From: JBOHHR01 sp050740975
GTDB taxonomy: Bacteria; Pseudomonadota; Gammaproteobacteria; JBOHHR01
Length of the DNA: 6,643 bases
Direction of reading: 5' to 3'
NCBI GenBank assembly: GCA_050740975.1
Contig: JBOIEE010000049.1
Coordinates: forward strand, 1-6,643
Program-made: the position numbers and the translations under genes
Shown: piece after piece, positions 1 through 4,808 of the stretch
Position numbering within the stretch: the first letter of the stretch is position 1
Layout: each line of letters opens with the position of its first letter
The notes under the pieces: model-generated
The model's input: the letters and a program-made list of their open reading frames with translations, nothing else
Databases searched by the model: none
Told to the model about the DNA's origin: nothing

Positions 1-1
1 C

Positions 2-391
2 AAGTACCGTGACTTCTGGATGCCCTTTGCCACTTCCATGCTTCGGGAGGACGCCGAGAAGTACGTCAAGAACCTCACCGGCTGGCCGTACTGGATGATC
101 GAGGCGTACGACACACACCCGCCGGCGAAGGACGCGTTCATCGCCGGCATGCACCCGTTCGACCTCACCGTCCGGCCGCAGGTCGTCGACGAGCTCAACC
201 CCAGCTACCGCGAGGTCATTCAGGAGTTCAAAACCCTCACCGGCATCGGCACGATCCTCAACACCAGCTTCAACCTGCACGGCTTCCCGATCGTCGGCAC
301 GCCTGAGATCGCGATCGACACGCTCAAGAAGAGCGAGCTGGACGCGCTGGCGCTGGGGCCGTTCCTGATCACAAAGCCACAGGCCGAATAG
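2..391 (+). CDS. Carbamoyltransferase (NodU/CmcH family), C-terminal part
   Basis: This is the last 129 residues of a carbamoyltransferase; the frame is open at the left edge, so the gene starts outside the window. The family transfers a carbamoyl group from carbamoyl phosphate to hydroxyls of sugars or antibiotics, usually in glycan or natural-product clusters. What is visible is the C-terminal domain: RDFWMPFATSML at the start, an HPFDLTVRPQ stretch in the middle (family: HPxDxTxRPQ), then LTGIGTILNTSFNLHG and a closing LDALALGPFL. In most relatives the last long motif continues as HGEPIV; here it is HGFPIV, a change in an otherwise well-kept motif. Codon use is strongly GC-rich. The gene looks intact up to its TAG stop, unlike the decayed genes that follow. 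The family assignment is firm; the acceptor substrate cannot be told. Confidence 0.9.
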   Translation, partial: KYRDFWMPFATSMLREDAEKYVKNLTGWPYWMIEAYDTHPPAKDAFIAGMHPFDLTVRPQVVDELNPSYREVIQEFKTLTGIGTILNTSFNLHGFPIVGTPEIAIDTLKKSELDALALGPFLITKPQAE

Positions 392-415
392 GCAGGGCGA
401 TAGCGGCAGAGTTGC

Positions 416-661
416 GTCGAACTCGCGCGGTTTGAGCACCCACGGGGGGTTGACGACGGCGATGAGGTCCGGCGGCAGGTTGCTAAACGCGCTGGCCCGC
501 GCGCCCAAGACGGTCCGGTCGCCAAGGGTCACGCCTGGCCCGACGAAGGCGTCGGACGCGATCCACACGTCGTCGCCCACCGTGATCGGCGAGGCCAGCA
601 GCGTCATCCGCCACGTCCGCGTCTCGCGCGTGTCCGCCCAGAGGTGCGCGTATCGGCTGAC
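416..661 (-). pseudogene. C-terminal half of a WcaF-like hexapeptide acyltransferase
   Basis: Read on the minus strand, one open frame gives VSRYAHLWADTRETRTWRM, then SPITVGDDVWIASDAFVGPG, TLGDRTVLGARASAF and VVNPPWVLKPREF. This is the C-terminal left-handed beta-helix of the WcaF/LbH acyltransferase family, whose members acetylate sugars in exopolysaccharide or O-antigen synthesis. The usual H-D catalytic region (GTHDY...) reads ADTRE here, so the typical catalytic His is not seen. The N-terminal half is missing: directly upstream, at about 661, the similarity switches to an IS21 transposase remnant. The frame has no stop at its natural end and runs on antisense into the carbamoyltransferase gene, so the true 3' end was lost too. 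Similarity is clear by motif; I call it a remnant because both ends are broken. Confidence 0.75.
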
Positions 662-1209
662 CGCCCGGGTCGTAGATGGGAGGCCACGCGTTTTCCCCGG
701 TAATAGAGACCACCGAGGCCGTGAAGCGGGCTTCGACGGCAAGACTTCGACGTGGGTAATTCCACATGCACACGACACAGCTTCCACTGCGCCTTCTCGA
801 AGCGCTCGGCGGGCAGGGGCTTGAGCGCGGTCGGTCCAGTACTGCAAACGACTCAAAGCGGCTCTTCCCAACGGGCTTCATCGGCCGATGGTTGATTCGG
901 TCGAGCTGCTCGCGAATGGCCGCGTTGAGCTCCACAAGGGTGAAGTAGTGCCGATCCCGCAGCACCCGAGGATCCAACGCTGAGCCATCAGAACCGCAGT
1001 TTTCGTGCCCGTGGGGGGATGACTACCGCCCCGTAATGCCTCGCGAGCGCTTGGTAGGTACGGTTGACTTCGGGCTCGTAGCGACAAGGCGCGGCTACCG
1101 CGCTGATCGAGCACGAAAACCTCGGGCGCCCCGCCAAAGTTACTCCAGCATGTGCAGTCGACCCAGCTGGAGAGCGACTGATCGGCGCCTCGGCATAGAT
1201 GAGGCCGCT
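662..1209 (-). pseudogene. istA: Decayed IS21-family transposase fragment (istA)
   Basis: Pieces of an IstA-type DDE transposase occur in order on the minus strand but in changing frames. From 5' to 3' they are GLIYAEA, SLSSWVDC, FGGAPEVFVLD, then YEPEVNRTYQALARHYGAVV, AVLMAQRWIL, LRDRHYFTLVELNAAIREQL, NHRPMKP, KPLPAERFEKAQWKLCRVHV, VEARFTA and YYRGKRVASH. These correspond to the second half of the catalytic domain and the C-terminal region; a complete IstA is around 500 residues, of which fewer than 190 remain. Several frameshifts are present, with a TGA just after the RARK stretch. A short deletion there appears to have removed the segment that normally carries the catalytic Glu. No istB partner and no terminal inverted repeats are visible. 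The fragment cannot be active. It ends abruptly against the acyltransferase half at about 661. Confidence 0.8.
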
Positions 1210-1287
1210 CGGTGAATGAAATCAAACCTCGCACGGGCGAGAGACGCCCATGCCACCTTTATTCATGCGCCCGCCGACACGGTTTGA

Positions 1288-1345
1288 CGCAAAGGCGCTC
1301 ACTCGAAGGCCAAAAAGGCGCGCGCAGGTCTGTTGCGCCTTTGCG
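1288..1345. repeat. Perfect 11-bp inverted repeat, 36-bp spacer
   Basis: The arms at 1288-1298 and 1335-1345 are exact reverse complements and pairing does not extend beyond them. Within the right arm GCGC-CTTT-GCGC is followed by TTTT, a very short stem with a T-run on the plus strand, but no plus-strand gene leads into it. Function is unknown; it may be a by-product of GCAAAG-type low-complexity sequence. Confidence 0.45.
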
Positions 1346-1355
1346 CTTTTGCGTG
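1333..1355. repeat. TTTGCG-rich dispersed motif, copy 1
   Basis: The 23 bp here align without gaps to 4319-4341 with 17 identities. On the minus strand the motif reads GCAAAA-CGCAA-GGCGCAA-like and would encode AKAQRR. It lies in the non-coding gap downstream of the methyltransferase and overlaps the right arm of the 11-bp inverted repeat. Confidence 0.4.
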
Positions 1356-1419
1356 GCACGTCCACACATGCATCTTCGACGCGGCATCCATATCCGGGCG
1401 TCGAGGCGGCCGACCTTGA

Positions 1420-2430
1420 TTAGGTCAGTCGAGTCGTGCTGGCCGTCTCTGTTTCGAGACGGGAAGTCGTCGCCTCTACGTAGATGCTGTCGGCCACGTA
1501 GATCAAAAGTGGCAACAGCCCGCTGAGCTTGCGCAGCGCCTCGGATGTCCTGACGATCGTGCGCGACTTGAGGGGCAAGAGGGGCAGGTCGGTCGCTTGC
1601 GGGTTCAGATTGAAGAACCCGTCGACCCGCAGCCGTGTCGGTCCGATGATTTCACGGAAGGCCCGCCTCATGGTGGGGACCGACCAATAGCGCACGTCGA
1701 AGCCGCTGGGCTTCTTGAACCCGCGCTGGGCCTGGACCATCAGCGAGCGAAGGCCGAAGACCTGCGCGAGCTGGATCAGGCAGGTGCCGCCGGGCTTGAG
1801 GCAGCGCGCGACCTGGGCCAGCGTGCGACGGCTGTTGTCCATGCTGAAGTGCTGCAGCACACTATAGGAGAACACGGCGTCGAACGAGTGGTCGCGGAAA
1901 GGCATGTATCGCGCGTCGCCGACGACGAAGGTCGCCTCGACGCCGAGTTGGCGCGCCACGCGCTTGGCGGCAAGGATCGCGTTCAGCCCGGGGTCGATGC
2001 CGACCGCGTGGTAGCCGCGCCGCGCCGCGGCCACCGTCCAGCGCCCCCACATGCAGCCGAGGTCCAGCAGCGGCCGGCCATGGCCTGGGGGCATCGGGAA
2101 GGTCGGGATGGGATAGCGCGTGAGCCGCTGCGCAACTCCCGAGTAGAGGCGCCCGCAGGAAGAACCCAGGTGCTGGCGCACAAAGGGATCGATCGGGTCG
2201 CCCTCGGCGGCCGCGGGCGCCGGAGGGGCCGCGCCGGCCAGGGCCCTCATTTGATCCAATGACTCCTTGATCCACCGATGATCCTCGCCGCCGGTTTCGA
2301 TGAGCATCACGGGCGTTGCATCAACAAGAGGGAAAGAGTGACCCTCCTGGCAAACGACCTTCTCGCTATGCCATTCCAGCGGAAGATGATCGTGTGGACA
2401 AACCAGGTGTTGGCGTAGGAAGGTGCTCAG
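1420..2430 (-). CDS. SAM-dependent methyltransferase with Trm112-like N-terminal domain
   Basis: This is a class I (type 11) methyltransferase of 336 residues from the proposed start. Residues about 8-43 form a Trm112-like segment (LVCPHDHLPLEW, then VCQEGHSFPLVD and ATPVML), with only part of the usual zinc-binding cysteines. The Rossmann domain follows: the SAM-binding motif LLDLGCMWGRW at about 121-131, an acidic end of strand 2 (VGIDP), GDARYMPF and SYSVLQHFS in the middle, and LKPGGT after that. The C-terminal third (YWSVPTMRRAF, then SEALRKLSGLLP and ADSIYVE) is typical of methyltransferases seen in exopolysaccharide clusters; the methylated substrate cannot be told. There is no ATG in the right place. 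The frame stays open upstream to a GTG at 2535, but the domain begins at CTG 2430, preceded at 7 nt by AAAGGA, so I chose that start. It is the only complete gene in the left part of the window. Confidence 0.88.
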   Translation of the reverse strand: MSTFLRQHLVCPHDHLPLEWHSEKVVCQEGHSFPLVDATPVMLIETGGEDHRWIKESLDQMRALAGAAPPAPAAAEGDPIDPFVRQHLGSSCGRLYSGVAQRLTRYPIPTFPMPPGHGRPLLDLGCMWGRWTVAAARRGYHAVGIDPGLNAILAAKRVARQLGVEATFVVGDARYMPFRDHSFDAVFSYSVLQHFSMDNSRRTLAQVARCLKPGGTCLIQLAQVFGLRSLMVQAQRGFKKPSGFDVRYWSVPTMRRAFREIIGPTRLRVDGFFNLNPQATDLPLLPLKSRTIVRTSEALRKLSGLLPLLIYVADSIYVEATTSRLETETASTTRLT

Positions 2431-2437
2431 TGGTCGA

Positions 2438-2443
2438 TCCTTT
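2438..2443 (-). promoter_or_regulatory. Ribosome binding site supporting a CTG start
   Basis: On the minus strand AAAGGA lies 7 nt before CTG at 2430, which opens directly into the conserved LSTFLRQHLVCP region of the methyltransferase. The in-frame GTG codons further upstream (2475, 2535) have no comparable Shine-Dalgarno sequence. Either CTG is the real start or an ATG has been changed by one base. Confidence 0.45.
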
Positions 2444-2755
2444 GGCAGGGACAAGAAATGGACCGCCGAACGCACACCGGCAGCATCGCCCGAGATGCGG
2501 GCATTCCCCGGGCTTGCCCGTGCAGGACTCCGCACGACAGTCGGCGAAACCAGAATTCCGCTTTGTCGCGTTGATCTGCCTGCTGATCACGGCACCCCGC
2601 CGGGCCTCGCCGACGTCCTGCTGCCGTGGGCCTGGACATGGCGGCAGCGCTTTGCGATCCGCCCGCTCCATGCTCATCCAACCGCTCAGCAGGCGCCAGC
2701 CGCGAACCGGCTGCTGCCGCATCACCGCCTGCTCGTGATCCATGCTCGGGCTTGA
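2444..2755. other. Unassigned GC-rich stretch, no recognised gene
   Basis: Open frames exist on both strands here, as expected in GC-rich DNA, but none shows a family motif, a Shine-Dalgarno sequence or a sensible start. In one plus-strand frame a short hydrophobic run (FVALICLLIT, near 2560-2590) occurs without a continuing membrane protein. The last 60 bp (ANRLL... up to the TGA at 2753) may be the degraded first codons of the acyltransferase remnant that follows, since relatives often begin with a similar NRLL segment. That is a guess. I see no RNA gene or repeat. Confidence 0.4.
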
Positions 2756-2983
2756 GCACGTCGGCCGGCTGATGGGCCGCCTGTCCTACGGATTTTTGGG
2801 GCTGCCGTGGAACTGCGCGCTGAGATCTCTGGGTCGGCAAAAATACAGTTTCCATGGTTGGTAAAGGCCGGCCGCTATATCGCGATAGGTCCTAGAGTCA
2901 CTCTATACAACCTCGGCGGCATCGAGATAGGAGATCAGGTCATTATTTCCCAAAACGCCTATTTATGCGGGGGTACCCATAAC
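2756..2983 (+). pseudogene. N-terminal half of a second WcaF-like hexapeptide acyltransferase
   Basis: One plus-strand frame reads VLRIFGAAVELRAEISGSAK, IQFPWLVKAGRYIAIGPRV, TLYNLGGIEIGDQVIISQNA and YLCGGTHN. This matches the first half of WcaF-type left-handed beta-helix acyltransferases: the LLRLFGA segment, the hexapeptide turns, and the ISQ-x-YLC-x-GTH(N/D) motif with the presumed catalytic His. The frame is closed upstream by a TGA at 2753-2755, and after GGTHN the similarity stops; the following codons (RRRVTGPP...) run antisense into the neighbouring gene ending at 3027. GTG at 2807 could start a short product, but it would lack the acyl-CoA-binding C-terminal coils. It is not the missing half of the remnant at 416-661: both contain the VSQ/YLC/THD region, so they come from two different genes. 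Its codons are also less GC-rich. Confidence 0.75.
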
Positions 2984-3026
2984 CGCCGGCGTGTTACCGG
3001 TCCGCCCAGAGAGCCGGAGCGTAAAC

Positions 3027-4340
3027 TTAGAAGCTCATCTCCAGCCCAGCCGCCGGGATCACCTCTGCTCGCAAGCCTTCGTCGTTGAGGGGTACGAAGA
3101 AAGTAATAAATCCCACCATGGATTCGGCGACGTTTGCCTTGAGTCCGACCGCGAGGTCAACCAGATCGGTGCGCAACTCCGTTGTCCGTACCACGCTGCC
3201 GGTCGGGACCGTAGATCCGCCCAAAAAGGTGGGAGCCGCAACCGAAAGCTCCTGGGTTTTGATGCCTGAGCTGCCGATGACGTCCAGCAGCAGCGCCACG
3301 CGTTGGAGCATTTGATACGTTACCCCGGCCGCATAGCGCACCCTGCTGCGGTCCAGATCGTCGGTATTGACTTCAACCCCCGCGCCTATATGCAGATCAA
3401 AGGGGCCGCGCTCGTGGGCCAAGGAGAAAAACGGGGTTACGGTAAAATCCCCCAGCCCCTGGAAATTGTCTTCATCGCCGGTCGGTACGCGCAAGGTCAG
3501 CGCGGAAGCCATGTTCAGGCCTGGAGCCTCGTAGAAGTGGTATTTAGTACGCAGCAAGAGATCCCCTACACCGGTTTTGTCGTCGTCTATGAACCGGGTT
3601 TGCTGGGTCACCGTTCGCGCGTCGTCGAAGAAATGCGTATCGGATTGGCTCTCATCGTTGAGCACGGCGCGCGCCGTAACGTCCAAGGATGTAAACACCA
3701 CCGGCACTAGAATGTTCACATCCCAGCGATCGGTGATACCGAAGGTTCCGAAGAAAGATAGCACCTGCGATGTGAGATCGAATTCATCGAAGAACAGGTC
3801 CGCGGTGTCGCGCTCGAAACCCGGCACACCCGCGCTCGGCGGCCCCACACAGCAGTCGTTGTGCTGCAGTCCGAGGAATGACAGCCCGTCTAAATCCTGA
3901 CCTTCGAGCTCCTCAAAATTGACGTACGCATAAGCGAGCCCGAGGCCGAATTTTCCCGCCCCTAAACTTTGTGGCCGCTCGAAGTAGACCGGACCCATGG
4001 ATGACGAGCGCTCAAAGGTTTGGATTTCCGGATTAAAGGTATAGGTAAAACCCGGTACGGTAGAGATCGAAGGAAACTCGGCTGCGTTCGGCGCGAGCGT
4101 CTCTACCAACAGTCCCAAGGTGGCCAAGCTTTCGCTGCTGAAATGGGCGGTGTGTGGGATCGTTGGGCCACCCCCCGCTGCGGGCGGAGAAGGTTGGTTG
4201 GTGAGAAAGATCCCGGTGGGCCCAAACAGCGAGTTCATCTGATCGGATAAACTGGTGTCGGCCAGGCTGGAAGAGCCTCCCCCTAAAAGCGACAGACACA
4301 AGATACTCTTTATACTCTTTGCGACGTTGTGTTTTTGCAT
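3027..4340 (-). CDS. Outer-membrane beta-barrel protein, MetA-pathway/phenol-degradation transporter-like
   Basis: A 437-residue exported protein. The start at 4340 is chosen because a strong GGAGGGAGGGAG lies just before it; an in-frame ATG nine codons upstream has no such site. Residues 1-27 are a signal peptide (Lys-rich start, then ILCLSLLGG, ending SSSLA before DTSLS). The mature part has alternating strands typical of a barrel: GKFGLGLAYAYVNF, LSFFGTFGITDRWDVNILVP, TGVGDLLLRTKYHFYE, ALTLRVPTGDEDNFQGLGDF and AAGLEMSF with terminal Phe, the usual signal for the Bam machine. The GITDRWDV, GVGDL and RVPTGD signatures are those of Pfam's 'putative MetA-pathway of phenol degradation' group, whose members are annotated as transporters; the name does not imply phenol use here. 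A CC pair lies in a probable loop (HNDCCVGPP). The gene is divergent from tamA; the substrate is unknown. Confidence 0.8.
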   Translation of the reverse strand: MQKHNVAKSIKSILCLSLLGGGSSSLADTSLSDQMNSLFGPTGIFLTNQPSPPAAGGGPTIPHTAHFSSESLATLGLLVETLAPNAAEFPSISTVPGFTYTFNPEIQTFERSSSMGPVYFERPQSLGAGKFGLGLAYAYVNFEELEGQDLDGLSFLGLQHNDCCVGPPSAGVPGFERDTADLFFDEFDLTSQVLSFFGTFGITDRWDVNILVPVVFTSLDVTARAVLNDESQSDTHFFDDARTVTQQTRFIDDDKTGVGDLLLRTKYHFYEAPGLNMASALTLRVPTGDEDNFQGLGDFTVTPFFSLAHERGPFDLHIGAGVEVNTDDLDRSRVRYAAGVTYQMLQRVALLLDVIGSSGIKTQELSVAAPTFLGGSTVPTGSVVRTTELRTDLVDLAVGLKANVAESMVGFITFFVPLNDEGLRAEVIPAAGLEMSF

Positions 4341-4341
4341 T
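4319..4341. repeat. TTTGCG-rich dispersed motif, copy 2, at the start of the barrel-protein gene
   Basis: This copy overlaps the start codon and first codons of the barrel-protein gene on the minus strand. In the alternative minus frame it reads NAKTQRRKEYKEY, a peptide string I recall from many spurious small ORFs in environmental genomes. In the gene's own frame the same bases give MQKHNVAKS, the beginning of the signal peptide. Confidence 0.4.
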
Positions 4342-4343
4342 TT

Positions 4344-4356
4344 CTCCCTCCCTCCG
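4344..4356 (-). promoter_or_regulatory. Extended Shine-Dalgarno before the barrel-protein gene
   Basis: The minus strand reads GGAGGGAGGGAGA a few bases before the ATG at 4340. The repeated GGAG core is a strong ribosome binding site and decides between the two in-frame ATGs, 4367 and 4340, in favour of the latter. Confidence 0.7.
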
Positions 4357-4420
4357 TGCGTTAGCACAGAAATCTACAGAACAAACCCATGATGCTACTG
4401 TGCGCATCAACCCCACCATT

Positions 4421-4449
4421 ACGCTATTCTCCAGAGCCGTGAAAGTCAA
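4421..4449 (-). promoter_or_regulatory. Possible sigma70-type promoter for the barrel-protein gene
   Basis: On the minus strand TTGACT (4449-4444) is followed after exactly 17 bp by TAGCGT (4426-4421). The -35 box matches five of six consensus bases, the -10 box only three, so this is a moderate candidate. It would start transcription about 75 nt before the ATG at 4340. For tamA on the opposite strand I see no comparable pair; TTGTTT at 4469-4474 has only a weak -10 partner. Confidence 0.35.
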
Positions 4450-4532
4450 GTAGACTGCCTTTAGCGCCTTGTTTTCAATGGCACTTCATGACAGTGTAGC
4501 GCAAAAGCCGTAACCGCATTTTTTATAGGTGG

Positions 4533-4808
4533 ATGCCTCGTCTTAAGGTCTTCAGTCTCATCCTCGCGCTTTACTGCTGGAGTGCGGACGGTCATTCACT
4601 GACTCTAGAAAAGATCGATTCAGCGCGCACCTGGCGGGTTAAAAACCTTGCGATCAGCGGTAACCAAAAATTCTCGGAACGCAGGCTGTTGGGTGAAATC
4701 CTTACCAAAGCTCGTCCTTGGTACACGCCTTGGCGTGAGGGGCCGGTCTTTGACCCGGTCACCTTTGAGGCGGACTTGAAGCGCAGGGGTATTACCAAGC
4801 TAAGGTGA
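4533..4808 (+). CDS. tamA: TamA-like protein, N-terminal fragment (signal peptide and part of POTRA 1)
   Basis: This 91-codon frame is the 5' part of an Omp85/TamA-type gene broken by a deletion. Residues 1-20 are a signal peptide (MPRLKVFSLILALYCWSADG). From about 34 the first POTRA domain begins: WRVKNLAISGNQKFSERRLL, then the family-typical ARPWYTPWREGPVFDP and TFEADLKR. Relatives continue with roughly RxxxFYxxQGYY; here the reading frame leaves the family after DLK and meets TGA at 4806-4808, while QGYYQAKVTYEL continues in another frame. A block of some 20 nt (3n+1) seems lost around 4777-4784. The ATG is preceded by AGGTGG with almost no spacing, which is unusually tight, yet no better start exists. 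Alone this piece could not function as an outer-membrane protein. Confidence 0.75.
   Translation: MPRLKVFSLILALYCWSADGHSLTLEKIDSARTWRVKNLAISGNQKFSERRLLGEILTKARPWYTPWREGPVFDPVTFEADLKRRGITKLR

Larger units (their letters stand above)
1210..1419. other. Non-coding gap with an 11-bp inverted repeat
   Basis: No convincing gene is visible between the transposase fragment and the stop codon of the methyltransferase. The only structure I see is a perfect 11-bp inverted repeat, CGCAAAGGCGC at 1288-1298 and GCGCCTTTGCG at 1335-1345, separated by 36 bp. Its right arm lies within a TTTGCG-rich stretch (1333-1355) that resembles 4319-4341 elsewhere in the window. The methyltransferase is transcribed towards this gap, so its terminator should lie here, but no classical stem plus T-run is evident in that direction. 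Confidence 0.5.

Noticed and set aside
483..977. A 164-codon minus-strand open frame that could be taken as a gene of its own
   Set aside because: Only its first third matches the IstA transposase; the rest is out of frame with both the transposase and the acyltransferase half. It is a piece of the istA remnant, not a separate gene.
1597..2262. A 221-codon plus-strand open frame
   Set aside because: It lies fully antisense to the well-supported methyltransferase and has the Arg/Ala/Gly-rich composition of a GC-rich shadow frame.
2427..2855. A 142-codon minus-strand open frame
   Set aside because: Its composition looks random, it has no motif and no ribosome binding site, and it overlaps antisense to the clear acyltransferase similarity at 2756-2855.
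2807..3088. A complete 93-codon acyltransferase starting at GTG 2807
   Set aside because: Family similarity begins before the GTG and stops at about 2983; the last 35 codons are unrelated and run antisense into the neighbouring gene, so the product would lack half of the fold.
4033..4449. A minus-strand frame containing NAKTQRRKEYKEY
   Set aside because: It overlaps the start of the barrel-protein gene in another frame; that gene has the Shine-Dalgarno sequence, signal peptide and barrel pattern. The string is better explained as repeat-derived.
4805..4808. GTGA overlap as evidence for a genuine two-gene operon
   Set aside because: The family sequence QGYYQAK lies directly before the GTG in the same frame, so the GTG is an internal Val codon of tamA and the overlap is most simply a by-product of a deletion.
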